Below are positions 17,918 to 26,511 of a DNA stretch of 46,767 nt, piece by piece. Numbering within the stretch: position 1 is the first letter of the stretch; every line of letters starts with the position of its first letter. Source of the stretch: Methanobacteriota archaeon (GTDB lineage Archaea > Halobacteriota > Bog-38 > Methanoflorentales > Methanoflorentaceae); NCBI GenBank assembly GCA_028679495.1, contig JAJRBK010000098.1:1-46767 (forward strand), in the 5' to 3' direction. The notes beneath the pieces were generated by a model. It did no database searches. It was not told the DNA's origin and saw only the letters and a program-made list of their open reading frames with translations. Position numbers and translations under genes: made by a program.

Positions 17918-18371
17918 TCTTCCACAACTCTCGAGCAAGATCTAGCGCATTTTCTCGACGAGCAGGATATGCCGCTAGCTTGAGTTTCACTAATATTGGG
18001 TCTTTTCTGCCGAGCCTGAGCGTGCCGCGTGCAGCTTGTTGTTTGTCAAACCGAATGAACAGATTGCAGTCGTCGTCGAGGTATCGGGTAGCGTTTTCTT
18101 TTAGATGCTCTAATTCGCTTTTTGAGAGTCTTTCGTTGATCACGTCGAGCGTGCGTCGAATTGCTTGCGCTTGTTCGATCCGTGCTGTTAGGATAACAAC
18201 GGGATTGCCAAAATGGCCAGTAACGTGCAGTTTACTGAGAGGCACTTCGCTTGGTACGACAACACGAAATGCCGCGAGCACTCGCTCCTCCTCTTCAGTC
18301 GCATGGACGAATGTGCGCACTACTATGCTGTGAATGAGCTTTCTTCGCTGCACTCGATCCTTTGCTGGCAT
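17901..18371 (-). CDS. RNA-binding protein of the COG1325 (predicted exosome-associated) family
   Basis: A 156-residue protein of the archaeal family annotated as RNA-binding or putative exosome subunit. It shows IHSIVVRTFVHATEEEERVLAAF, the GHFGNPVVILTARI segment and ATRYLDDDCNLFIRFDKQ, as in that family. The family always sits between rpl15e and the RNase P genes in this operon. Biochemical role is not established. Confidence 0.87.
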   Translation of the reverse strand: MPAKDRVQRRKLIHSIVVRTFVHATEEEERVLAAFRVVVPSEVPLSKLHVTGHFGNPVVILTARIEQAQAIRRTLDVINERLSKSELEHLKENATRYLDDDCNLFIRFDKQQAARGTLRLGRKDPILVKLKLAAYPARRENALDLARELWKNALLH

Positions 18372-18405
18372 TTCATGGCGTACAGTTCGAGTGAAGCATA
18401 TGGTT

Positions 18406-18987
18406 TCATTTTCCTTGTCTTGCGTGCGCGTTTATAGAAGGCCTCACTTTTTCAGTGCCGCGGCCGCGCTTGTTCAAACCGCGTCCTCTCTTCCCGGCAC
18501 CTGTCAAACCTCTGAACGCACGCCCTCGGGAAGTCGAGATCCAGTTAAGGTTGCGGTCGTTGAGAATGGCCGGATGGACTGGATCGATGAGGATGACTTC
18601 GTGCCACTTGGACTTTCCGTCTTGCCCAACCCAATAGGAGTTTAATACCTCTAAGTTTGGGAACTTTCTTGCAGCGCGTTCTTCAGCTATGCGTTGAGCG
18701 CTTTTTCGGGGAGCGATGCGCTTAACGCCCAAATGCTTCGTCCGTCGACCGCCGCGTGGCCGTGAAATGCGCCTTCCCCCTCGCCAGGTCCGTACACGAG
18801 CCACAATGACTCCCTGCTTTGCTTTATATCCCAAGCTACGCGCACGGTCGAGACGCGTGGGTCGTGCAATACGCGTGACTGATGGTTCACGTCGCCACGC
18901 TTGCAGACGCTGCCACATTAGCCCTTTGACGTAACTATTCTCAGGAATCTTCCAAGCATCCCTGATGTGTCCGTACATTGACTTCAT
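18406..18987 (-). CDS. rpl15e: 50S ribosomal protein L15e (eL15)
   Basis: Large-subunit protein of 193 residues, highly basic, with the family start MYGHIRDAWKIP and RVRTWRGGRRISRPRGGRRTKHLGV. The C-terminal SRGRAFRGLTGAGKRGRGL is diagnostic. It is the first gene of the 13-gene exosome/RNase P/proteasome operon; GAGGATCACC just before the ATG supplies the ribosome binding site. Confidence 0.96.
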   Translation of the reverse strand: MKSMYGHIRDAWKIPENSYVKGLMWQRLQAWRREPSVTRIARPTRLDRARSLGYKAKQGVIVARVRTWRGGRRISRPRGGRRTKHLGVKRIAPRKSAQRIAEERAARKFPNLEVLNSYWVGQDGKSKWHEVILIDPVHPAILNDRNLNWISTSRGRAFRGLTGAGKRGRGLNKRGRGTEKVRPSINAHARQGK

Positions 18988-19096
18988 GGTGATCCTCTCA
19001 TAATTGGTTCAGCATTTAAGCTACATTCCTTAGGATTCAGAATTCGCGTGCGTTTTAGCGCAGTTTACAAAAGGAGACATAGAACTTATATTTTTC

Positions 19097-20275
19097 CTAC
19101 TTCGAACGAGTTGCTGCGACTATTTTAACGATGTCCCCGTCAACAAGCTCGTGGTGTTCCCCAAGCCTCCTTTTCGTGCGGGCATCCATCCCATACAGGA
19201 ACGTCCGCCCGATATCAGTATGCACTTTGAAGGCAAGGTCTCGTACTGTCTGCCCTTTTTTAAGTAAGAAAGCGTCAGGCAAGACGTTCCCTTCTTTGTC
19301 AGAGAACCTGTTTTCATCCTCGACAGGATATACCACGATGTACCGCAACACGTCGAAGATAGCCTTATTCAAGCACGCCTGTACGCCCGTCGGTTCCCGT
19401 GCAACAAAATGCTGCAGCCGCTCGAGAGCGCGAGCCTGCTGCTCGCTCGCACGTTTGAGGATATGAAAGGTGTTGTCGCCTGGCACGTAATCGATAAGCT
19501 CCTTTTGAGCGGCGAGTCGAAGCGCCAGTTCTGCTTCACCGCTTGTTTTTACAGCATCCACACAGGAGCTTGTGATGTGATTCAGGGCTTGCTCGGAAGC
19601 TATGTCTTTTTTATTCGCAGCGACTATGATCGGTTTTGTCCTCTGTCTTAATTCTCCTGATAATTGCACGATGTCGTGTTCAGTCCAGTCTTTCAATTGC
19701 TTTTCGTTTAACCTAAGAGTCGACATAGCGGCCTTGGCCTGATGTTCATTGATATTGAGGCCTGCTAGCTGGTCAGCAATGACGTGAGTGACGCCTCCCA
19801 CCTCTGCTCTTTTAGCGAGTTTCTGCCAGTTTTTGCGAATGATCCCCGCTATCCATAAGGAGAGCTCCTTGTCGAGCAGATAAACGTCCTCCAGAGGATC
19901 ATGTGAACACGTGCCCAGGACATTCCCTTCAATATCCGTGCTTCCAGACGCATCTATAACGTTTATTATTGCTTCTGCTTGCCGCAGATTATCAAGAAAG
20001 GCATTACCAAGCCCACGCCCTTTATGTGCTTCAGGCACGAGGCCTGCAACGTCGATGAGTTCAATGGGAATGAACCGTACCCCGTTTACACAGGAGCTGC
20101 AGCGACTTTCGAGCTCACTGCACGGGCATGGCGATCGCACGTGTGCAATCCCACGGTTCGCGTTAATCGTAGTGAAAGGATAATTGGCAATTTCGACATC
20201 TGCAAGCGTTGCGGCTTTAAAAAAGGTTGATTTTCCGGTATTAGGTTTGCCAGCGAGAGCGATAGTTGGGCTCAT
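19097..20275 (-). CDS. ychF: YchF/OLA1-type TRAFAC GTPase/ATPase
   Basis: Obg-related P-loop NTPase of the YchF family, which associates with ribosomes. G1 is GKPNTGKST (residues 8-16), switch region YPFTTINANRG, G3 DVAGLVPEAHKGRGLGN, G4-like NKKD. The C-terminal TGS domain (about 310-392) ends DIVKIVA. A central cysteine cluster CPCSELESRCSSC (about 50-62) is a feature of archaeal members. The start overlaps the mptE stop by 4 bases. Confidence 0.92.
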   Translation of the reverse strand: MSPTIALAGKPNTGKSTFFKAATLADVEIANYPFTTINANRGIAHVRSPCPCSELESRCSSCVNGVRFIPIELIDVAGLVPEAHKGRGLGNAFLDNLRQAEAIINVIDASGSTDIEGNVLGTCSHDPLEDVYLLDKELSLWIAGIIRKNWQKLAKRAEVGGVTHVIADQLAGLNINEHQAKAAMSTLRLNEKQLKDWTEHDIVQLSGELRQRTKPIIVAANKKDIASEQALNHITSSCVDAVKTSGEAELALRLAAQKELIDYVPGDNTFHILKRASEQQARALERLQHFVAREPTGVQACLNKAIFDVLRYIVVYPVEDENRFSDKEGNVLPDAFLLKKGQTVRDLAFKVHTDIGRTFLYGMDARTKRRLGEHHELVDGDIVKIVAATRSK

Positions 20276-20919
20276 TTAAAGTGCACCTTCCGATGTTTGA
20301 GCAACCGCTTCGCCCATTTGAGTTTTTTCATTTTTCTAGGCGTAACGTTCCTATCAGAAAAATCGAATCCGATGGCGCTAATGCGTCGAGCACCTCGTGC
20401 TTCAGCCAGGAAGATAGCCCGGTCGCCATCGGTAAAACCGCCGAAATTGAACACGTTAGACAGTGGGTGCGTCTGCGTTGTGCCCAGTATTCTATGTAAA
20501 AGCGGCACATGCGCCTCAAGCTTATCGACATTATCACCGTGTGCATGCACCACGACAATCGCACACATCGCATTTGCAAGACGGAGGTCAGATATTGCCC
20601 CGTCAAGGTCTGAAATGATGACAGCTGGAATAACCCCTTGAGATAGCAAAACTGACGTCGCTCCGTCAGCAGCGATCACCGTTTCGTCCGCTGAAATTTT
20701 GCCGGCCCTCAGATCTTTGAGCAACGTTGGAGCTTTGCCGCACACTATCACGTCTCGCCCGTAGATGACATGGTCGAGACGCTCCAATGGCAAGTTGCTG
20801 CTTCCTTTCGCTGTCAAAAGAGCGGATAATACGTGAGCTGCCCTTTCATCAGCAGCTCTTGTAAACCCGAAGTCCCTTAGTATCTGCTCGTATATGGGAT
20901 CCCATTCATCAATATTCAA
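20272..20919 (-). CDS. mptE: 6-hydroxymethyl-7,8-dihydropterin pyrophosphokinase MptE
   Basis: DUF115-family kinase that activates 6-hydroxymethyldihydropterin in tetrahydromethanopterin/folate synthesis. Conserved elements: N-terminal DEWDPIYEQILRDFGF, DVIVCGKAP, TVIAADGATSVLL, VIISDLDG and VVVHAHGDN, then NFGGFTDGDRAIFLAE and IGFDFSD. 215 residues. It indicates C1 metabolism on methanopterin, one of the best clues to lineage. It lies 3 bases after ileS and overlaps ychF. Confidence 0.9.
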   Translation of the reverse strand: MNIDEWDPIYEQILRDFGFTRAADERAAHVLSALLTAKGSSNLPLERLDHVIYGRDVIVCGKAPTLLKDLRAGKISADETVIAADGATSVLLSQGVIPAVIISDLDGAISDLRLANAMCAIVVVHAHGDNVDKLEAHVPLLHRILGTTQTHPLSNVFNFGGFTDGDRAIFLAEARGARRISAIGFDFSDRNVTPRKMKKLKWAKRLLKHRKVHFK

Positions 20920-20922
20920 AGT

Positions 20923-23900
20923 TCACTCCGCTATTGAAAGCACGATTTTGTGTCCGTCAACAGTCCACTCCTTCGTAAGTTGAGCATCATCAAAGAGATG
21001 GTCGATGACAGCTGCGGATAGTGTCTCGTCTTTAATGTATTGGTGATAATCCTGGACCGCTTGTGCAACATCGGTTGAAGCTCGGTACCCAACCTTTATG
21101 TGCGCTGTGTAAGGGAGGTTTAGTTCCTTGCGCATCACTTGGATTCTCCGTACTATCTCTCGCGCAAGAGACTCGATGCTAAGCTCAGGCGTTGTCTCGG
21201 TGTCGATGAAGACGATGAGTCCTCCGGCTTCGCCCTTTGCAAAGTGTGGCTTCGTCTTTTCGGTAACAACAAGATCGTCTCTTGATAGTGCAACAAGCGT
21301 ACCGTCAACATCAAGTTCGACCCCCGTATCAAGCTGCTGCAGCACCGTGCTGGACTCGAGCCTGCTTAATTCACGCTTTATTTTTGAGACAAGCTCTCTG
21401 TATTTTGGGCCCACCGTGCTGTAGTTTAGTGAAATATCATGTTCGGCGAAATCAGATTCTTTTGCTCCAAAGTCGATAGCTTTAATATTGAGCTCGTTAC
21501 ACACGAGCGTTCGTAATTCCACGTTTGCAAGGTCGCTTCCAATACAGATCAGTCTTTTTAGGGGTTGCCGTGTCTTAATATGTGCTGCAGATCGTGCCAC
21601 CCTTCCTGCCTCCACGATCTTACGCGTATATTCCATCTGCTGCTCGATCGTTGGAGATATTAAATCGAGCTTGGGAAGGGGGTATCGTTCCAGGTGAACG
21701 CTTGCCTTGGATGACTCATCATACTGAGATAACGTCTGATAAATATAATCAGCAATGAACGGTGTAAAGGGCGCCATTAGCTTGGAAAGCGTCCTCAAAG
21801 CTTCATAAAGTGTGACATAGGCAGATCGCTTGTCGGTGTCGTGCTCGCTTTTCCAGAAGCGCCGGCGTGATGTTCTCACAAACCAGTTGCTAAGGTCGTC
21901 TATGAATGAGTCTATAGCTACTGTCGCAGCGAAGTAATCATAATTGTCCATATGCTGGATAACACGTTCGTTGAGTCCGTTGATCCTTGATAACATCCAT
22001 TTGTCAATTGTGTTTCTTTGCTCGGCCGCAAGCCACCATGCTAGCTCGTATTCATCGATATTGGCATACGTTTCAAAAAATGAAAGCACGTTCCATAGTG
22101 TTGCAATGGTCTTACGCTGAGACTCGACGATGGCGCTTTCGTAAAACTTCTTGGGATTTCCGGGGCTGCCAGCACTCAAAAGATACCAGCGTAGACTGTC
22201 AGCACCTTCGTTATCGAGTATCCGCCATGGGTCGACAGCGTTGCCTTTGCTCTTCGACATCTTCCGACCGAACTCATCGACAATGTGACCAAGACTTATA
22301 ACGGTGTTATATGCGTTCGACCCAAAGACGGCGGTGGCAATAGCGTGCATGCTGTAAAACCAGCCCCGTGTTTGATCCACGCCCTCAGCGATAAAATCGA
22401 CCGGTATCTTAAACTGCTCGCTTTGCTCGAAGGGATAGTGAAGCGACGCGAAAGGAGCGCAACCTGAATCGTACCAACAATCGATCACATCAGGAACACG
22501 ATGCATGTCCTCGCCACAACTATCACAACGGAAGGTGATTTGGTCGATGTAGGGCTTGTGAACGTCAGCGGGAGGTGTTGACGCGTGCATTTGTTGCTGC
22601 AACTCTTTTATGCTTCCTATACAAACGGCGTGATCGTTGCTGCATCTCCAAATTGGCAGTGGCGTGCCCCAGTAACGTTCTCGGCTCAACGCCCAGTCTC
22701 TCGCATTTTCGATAAAATGCCCGAAACGCCCGCTTTTTAAAGCACTGGGGTGCCACTGGACGCGCTCGTTGTTTTGCTGAAGCTCTTTTCGCAAGGAGCT
22801 CATGCGGATAAACCATGCTTTTCGGGCATAGTACATGAGCGGCGTTTCGCACCGCCAACAAAACGGGTAGGCATGCTCGTACATCTCAGCCTTAAAAAGC
22901 AAAGCTCTCGTTTTTAAGTTCTGAACAATGATAGGATTCGCATCTGCAAAGAACAAGCCCCCTACCAAGCTAATATGCTCGTCGAACCGTCCATCTGGAC
23001 GCACGAGCTGCACAAGAGGGAGGTTCTCCACCTTTGCGACGTTGAAGTCCTCCTCGCCAAAGGCAGGAGCAATGTGCACGATACCGCTGCCTTCCTCAGT
23101 ACTGACAAAGTCTGCTAAAACAACGTGGTGCTTTTCAGGGCCGAAAAGAGCTTGATAGCGCACACCTTTTAGATCCGTTCCCTGCATCTCAGCGTTCACA
23201 CGGAAGCTGACTTGACCTTGCATGACTGACCTAAGCGAATCTTTTGCAAGAATCAAGTGCGTATCGTTTAGTTGCACCTTCACGTACGCGATATCGGGAT
23301 TAACTGCAAGTGCAACGTTTGAAAGCAACGTCCACGGCGTCGTGGTCCAAGCTAACAAAAATGTTTTTTCTTCATCCACGACCGGAAATTTTACAAAAAT
23401 TGCCTCCTCTGTAACAGTTGTGTATCCTTGGGCCACTTCATGCGTGCTTAAACCGGTGCCACAACGAGGACAATAAGGGACTACATAGTGGTCTTCATAT
23501 ATCAAATTCTGGTCCCAGATACGTTTAAGTGACCACCATACTGATTCGATGTAACTTGAGGCCATGGTCGTATACGGCCGGTCGAGATCAATGAAGAATC
23601 CAATGCGCTTCGTCATATCAGACCACTCATCAATGTGGCTAAACACAGAGCTCCGACATACTTCGTTGAATCGTTCAACGCCGTACATTTCAATGTGCGA
23701 TTTGTTTTCAAAACTAAGTTCTTTCTCCACAGAAATCTCAACAGGGAGACCGTGACAGTCCCAGCCACTCACGCGCGGAACGTGATACCCTTGCATGGTC
23801 TTATAGCGACAGAAAAGGTCCTTTACTACACGAGCGTAAACGTGATGCACGCCTGGAGAACCGTTTGCAGTCGGAGGTCCTTCAATAAACCTGAATAGCT

Positions 23901-24012
23901 CTGCTCCGTTATTTGAATCGATACTCCTCCTGATTATGTCTTTGTCATCCCATTCTTTTAAGAGGGCTTTTTCCATCGCGACTAAGTCCTGGTCAACATG
24001 TGAGTTTGACAT
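20923..24012 (-). CDS. ileS: Isoleucyl-tRNA synthetase
   Basis: Class I aminoacyl-tRNA synthetase, 1029 residues, full length. The HIGH-type motif is in GPPTANGSPGVHHVYARV (about residues 45-62), and KMSKSKGN is at about 584-591. The editing domain includes LLAWTTTPWTLLSN. The C-terminal anticodon and tail domains are present (LNLPYTAHIKVGYR). Two CxxC pairs (RCETP region and FRCDSCGEDMHR) suggest zinc. First gene of an ileS-mptE-ychF operon. Confidence 0.96.
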   Translation of the reverse strand: MSNSHVDQDLVAMEKALLKEWDDKDIIRRSIDSNNGAELFRFIEGPPTANGSPGVHHVYARVVKDLFCRYKTMQGYHVPRVSGWDCHGLPVEISVEKELSFENKSHIEMYGVERFNEVCRSSVFSHIDEWSDMTKRIGFFIDLDRPYTTMASSYIESVWWSLKRIWDQNLIYEDHYVVPYCPRCGTGLSTHEVAQGYTTVTEEAIFVKFPVVDEEKTFLLAWTTTPWTLLSNVALAVNPDIAYVKVQLNDTHLILAKDSLRSVMQGQVSFRVNAEMQGTDLKGVRYQALFGPEKHHVVLADFVSTEEGSGIVHIAPAFGEEDFNVAKVENLPLVQLVRPDGRFDEHISLVGGLFFADANPIIVQNLKTRALLFKAEMYEHAYPFCWRCETPLMYYARKAWFIRMSSLRKELQQNNERVQWHPSALKSGRFGHFIENARDWALSRERYWGTPLPIWRCSNDHAVCIGSIKELQQQMHASTPPADVHKPYIDQITFRCDSCGEDMHRVPDVIDCWYDSGCAPFASLHYPFEQSEQFKIPVDFIAEGVDQTRGWFYSMHAIATAVFGSNAYNTVISLGHIVDEFGRKMSKSKGNAVDPWRILDNEGADSLRWYLLSAGSPGNPKKFYESAIVESQRKTIATLWNVLSFFETYANIDEYELAWWLAAEQRNTIDKWMLSRINGLNERVIQHMDNYDYFAATVAIDSFIDDLSNWFVRTSRRRFWKSEHDTDKRSAYVTLYEALRTLSKLMAPFTPFIADYIYQTLSQYDESSKASVHLERYPLPKLDLISPTIEQQMEYTRKIVEAGRVARSAAHIKTRQPLKRLICIGSDLANVELRTLVCNELNIKAIDFGAKESDFAEHDISLNYSTVGPKYRELVSKIKRELSRLESSTVLQQLDTGVELDVDGTLVALSRDDLVVTEKTKPHFAKGEAGGLIVFIDTETTPELSIESLAREIVRRIQVMRKELNLPYTAHIKVGYRASTDVAQAVQDYHQYIKDETLSAAVIDHLFDDAQLTKEWTVDGHKIVLSIAE

Positions 24013-24196
24013 CGATATCTCCGTGCGTTCCTTGTTGATCTTGTGTCGTTAAAATTCAACGATGAGCTGCAGAGGGCTCTGTTCGATTGCAGAAAAGCTC
24101 GACCAACTGATCTAATACCCTGTCAATAATAAACATTTTTCATCAAGAGGCGACCCTTACGCAAACCAGTGTGTAATTACGGTTCGTGTCTTACAA

Positions 24197-24218
24197 TGTA
24201 TGCGCCGTGTCTCATACA
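24197..24218. promoter_or_regulatory. TGTATG-N10-CATACA inverted repeat between nikR and ileS
   Basis: A perfect 6-bp inverted repeat with a 10-base spacer, 24 bases past the nikR stop. The half-sites GTATG/CATAC equal those of the E. coli NikR operator, but the spacing is much shorter, so it may instead be a terminator hairpin for nikR or a site for another factor upstream of ileS. Confidence 0.3.
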
Positions 24219-24241
24219 CATCTGCTCAGCATGGCGTTTGC

Positions 24242-24706
24242 TCACATCGTCTCAGCGGTGTCATCTGCACAGGTGCTATTTTCATTGCCAGCATGGGGCG
24301 TTGGGATGACAAAGACTCTTACCTGATAAACGCCACTTTGCACGATAATCTTGTCCGCAAACGCTCTAATGTCTCGGGCACTTCCTTGAACGACGTCGAT
24401 CTCAAGACAATTGCTTGTGTCAAGGTGAATATGAATAGTAGAGGTGATTATCTGCGCATTCTCGTGTTGGATATCGGTGAGGAGAGAGATAAGGCCGCGT
24501 TGCTCATGATTGTACATCAGGCTGATAACACCAACCTGATCGCCTTCTGTCTGGTTGAAAGTCTCGTAATCAAGTAAATAGCCTCTGATTGCATCTCTGA
24601 TAGCCTCAGACCTTGATGAATACCCCCTTTTTTTAATGATGGCGTCAAATTCCGAAAGGAGTTGCGCGGGTATTGAGACTCCGATTCGCATCAATTCGTC
24701 TTCCAT
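24242..24706 (-). CDS. nikR: Nickel-responsive transcriptional regulator NikR
   Basis: Ribbon-helix-helix repressor with a C-terminal ACT-like nickel domain. The RHH runs over MRIGVSIPAQLLSEFDAIIKKRGYSSRSEAIRDAIR. All four high-affinity nickel ligands of E. coli NikR have counterparts: His in DIQHEN, both His in IHIHLDTSNC and the Cys of SNCLEI, at the correct 11-residue spacing. ATG 24706 (MEDELMRIG) fits better than ATG 24748. No nickel transporter lies beside it. A C-terminal tail of about 25 polar residues extends past the usual end. Confidence 0.93.
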   Translation of the reverse strand: MEDELMRIGVSIPAQLLSEFDAIIKKRGYSSRSEAIRDAIRGYLLDYETFNQTEGDQVGVISLMYNHEQRGLISLLTDIQHENAQIITSTIHIHLDTSNCLEIDVVQGSARDIRAFADKIIVQSGVYQVRVFVIPTPHAGNENSTCADDTAETM

Positions 24707-24825
24707 AAGTGACTCCAACGTACAAGACCACGGTGTTGCGCTTGTCAATATTGCTGGCTATATGTATGGAGTTATGCTATAAATCACCTACATTCTGCTA
24801 ATAACTCTCAAAAAATGATCACACG

Positions 24826-24942
24826 ATGTGTCAAGAACGCATAATCGAAACAAAGCCTGATTACAAAGGAATCACATCCGAAGTGGAAGATGATCTTCTA
24901 AAAGAACGCGCGGCCATCTGGCATAGCATCGACACCTTTTGA
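24826..24942 (+). CDS. Possible 38-aa small protein
   Basis: ATG 24826 opens a frame reading MCQERIIETKPDYKG, then EVEDDLLKERAAIWHSIDTF. It is acidic, without low-complexity sequence, and follows a TATA-like CTATAAATC by about 45 bases. There is no clear ribosome binding site and no family is recognised. It could be a real small protein, a gene remnant or chance. Confidence 0.25.
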   Translation: MCQERIIETKPDYKGITSEVEDDLLKERAAIWHSIDTF

Positions 24943-24985
24943 AATCCACATTATCACGCGATAGTATCGGCCTCCACGGCTGCTG

Positions 24986-25003
24986 AACGTGCGTGGCCAC
25001 GTT
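24986..25003. promoter_or_regulatory. AACGTG-N6-CACGTT inverted repeat enclosing a 10-bp palindrome
   Basis: The sequence AACGTGCGTGGCCACGTT has perfect 6-base arms, and the overlapping CGTGGCCACG (24992-25001) is itself a perfect palindrome; a further GCACG follows that can pair with CGTGC. It lies in the nikR-HTH intergenic region, about 125 bases before the TATA-like box of the HTH gene. Operator or RNA structure are both possible. Confidence 0.35.
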
Positions 25004-25200
25004 GCACGCGTCCTTGATCTTTAGCGGCATAGTTGGAGCATCGTTTTAATTCAACAAGGCATACATTGAGACAGAACGCCCATGACAACTAAGAAGGACA
25101 ATGGAAGCAACAATTTGGACTTGAAAAGATATAAATTGTGATAACTTCATAGGTATAACTACAACCACCATATCAGCCTTGAACCCTTGGAGTGTTTTAA

Positions 25201-25935
25201 TTGGATAGCAGCTTATTAACACAGGGCAACGATTTGATACAAGCGCGAAAAACGATCGTATATATTGTTAACTCCCTTAGTGCCTCAAGCAGGTTAAAAG
25301 GCGTACACATCGACGATATCGTGAGCTACGGTGAATCGCTCGGCATATACCCTGAAAACGTCATAGGTGTGATCCAACAACTGACAAAAGAAGGCCTGCT
25401 GACAGAGGCCTCGCGCAACAGATTCCTGAACAAATTTCCACCTATAAACATTCCAAAAGGCAGTCGCTCTAAGGAAGCGGTAGCTATACACCATAAAAGC
25501 AATGCCATAGATCACGATAAAGAAGACGTCGAAGAGATGGAACGACTCCTAAAAAACAGCCATCTTCTTATCAGTCCACCGCAGCTGCAGCAGGTAAAAC
25601 GCGAATATAAAGCCATAATTGACTCTGGAAATAGCAGCTTTTTTTACGAAGGCTGCCCGAGCGATGCGGAAATAGGAAAAAGGGTTGGAATCGACAAGAG
25701 GAAAGTGCAAGGAGCGCGAATCTTGCTTGGGTTATTGAGTGAGCGTGACGTTAAGATCACTTTTGACCGCGATAAATTCCTTAGCTGGCTTCTTCAGTCG
25801 AAAAACGAGAGAAAGAGCTCAAAGGAGTTTGCTGAAGAACTGGGCGCAAGTTACTCAACTTTTAAGCGAAAAAGGGCCTTGTGGGAAGCTTATCTCTCGG
25901 CAAATCGTCTCACTGATAGCTCGTTGAAGCGATAA
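25201..25935 (+). CDS. Unrecognised DNA-binding-type protein with MCM-like winged helix
   Basis: A 244-residue protein of no family I can name. Residues 15-75 (KTIVYIVNSLSASSR, HIDDIVSYGESLGI, VIGVIQQLTKEGLL) follow the pattern of the winged helix at the C-terminus of archaeal MCM. A linker with basic and acidic stretches leads to a second helical HTH-like region (about 150-244) with DAEIGKRVGIDKRKVQGARILLGLL and KEFAEELGASYSTFKRKRALW. TTG 25201 is supported by GGAGTG six bases upstream and a TATA-like box about 65 bases upstream. It ends 11 bases before the Mut7-C gene, so the two are probably one operon. A replication, repair or regulatory role is inference. Confidence 0.7.
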   Translation: MDSSLLTQGNDLIQARKTIVYIVNSLSASSRLKGVHIDDIVSYGESLGIYPENVIGVIQQLTKEGLLTEASRNRFLNKFPPINIPKGSRSKEAVAIHHKSNAIDHDKEDVEEMERLLKNSHLLISPPQLQQVKREYKAIIDSGNSSFFYEGCPSDAEIGKRVGIDKRKVQGARILLGLLSERDVKITFDRDKFLSWLLQSKNERKSSKEFAEELGASYSTFKRKRALWEAYLSANRLTDSSLKR

Positions 25936-25946
25936 CTTCGATTAGT

Positions 25947-26465
25947 ATGAAATTCTTAGTGGATAGGATGCTAGGTCGCTTATCAGCTTGGCTAAGGATC
26001 TTAGGTTATGACACGATAAGCGCCAATTCATTTTCTGGACTATCAAATTCAGAGGAGGATACCTACATGCTCACACGCTCCGTCTGCGAACAGCGGACCC
26101 TCCTGACGCGCGATGCGCAACTCTACGAGCGGGCGAAAGAGAAGTCTGGCGTATCATCGCTTCTCATTAAAGAGGATAACGTGTTTCAGCAGCTTAAACA
26201 AGTACGCGAGCACTTAGTGTTGACGTTTCCGCGCGAACCAGAGATCATGCGCTGCAGCGCATGCAATGGTATGATCCTGCCTGCTCCCACGGAAGTCGTT
26301 TATGGATCGCGCGAAATTAAGTTGCTCGGCTCAAAAGGGGTCAATATCGCTGAGTTTATTCAGCGGCACAGAGAATTCTATGCGTGCACATCTTGCGGTA
26401 AAGTTTTTTGGAAGGGCAGTCATTGGCATGGGATCCTCCAAAAGACTCGCCACTTGAACGCTTGA
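25947..26465 (+). CDS. Mut7-C (DUF82) RNase-domain protein
   Basis: A 172-residue Mut7-C domain protein, a PIN-like fold with a zinc ribbon. The start KFLVDRMLGRLSAWLRILGYDT and the LLTRDAQLYERA acidic motif are diagnostic. The zinc ribbon is formed by MRCSACNG and YACTSCGKVFWKGSHW. Archaeal members are predicted ribonucleases without a known target. It follows the HTH gene closely. Confidence 0.88.
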   Translation: MKFLVDRMLGRLSAWLRILGYDTISANSFSGLSNSEEDTYMLTRSVCEQRTLLTRDAQLYERAKEKSGVSSLLIKEDNVFQQLKQVREHLVLTFPREPEIMRCSACNGMILPAPTEVVYGSREIKLLGSKGVNIAEFIQRHREFYACTSCGKVFWKGSHWHGILQKTRHLNA

Positions 26466-26511
26466 GCAAGCTTGAACTATCTGATAATGACCGCCTGCTG
26501 AGCGTATCGCT

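Larger units (their letters stand above)
24749..25200. other. Long intergenic region between nikR and the HTH gene
   Basis: About 450 bases without a convincing gene. It holds TATA-like CTATAAATC (24777-24785), readable toward either side, a short open frame at 24826-24942, an inverted repeat at 24986-25003 and a TATA-like AGATATAAATTG at about 25126-25137 that probably serves the gene starting at 25201. Confidence 0.5.

Noticed and set aside
24050..24110. GTTCGATTGC sequence like a tRNA T-loop upstream of ileS
   Set aside because: No acceptor or anticodon stem can be drawn around it. No tRNA gene was recognised in any intergenic region.
24200..24577. 125-aa plus-strand frame
   Set aside because: Antisense to nikR, whose RHH and nickel-ligand motifs are unmistakable.
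24758..24782. GTATGGAGTTATGC in the nikR promoter as a NikR site
   Set aside because: Not symmetrical and does not match the known consensus beyond one half-site.
25082..25141. 19-aa frame MTTKKDNGSNNLDLKRYKL
   Set aside because: Too short and runs through the likely TATA box of the 25201 gene.
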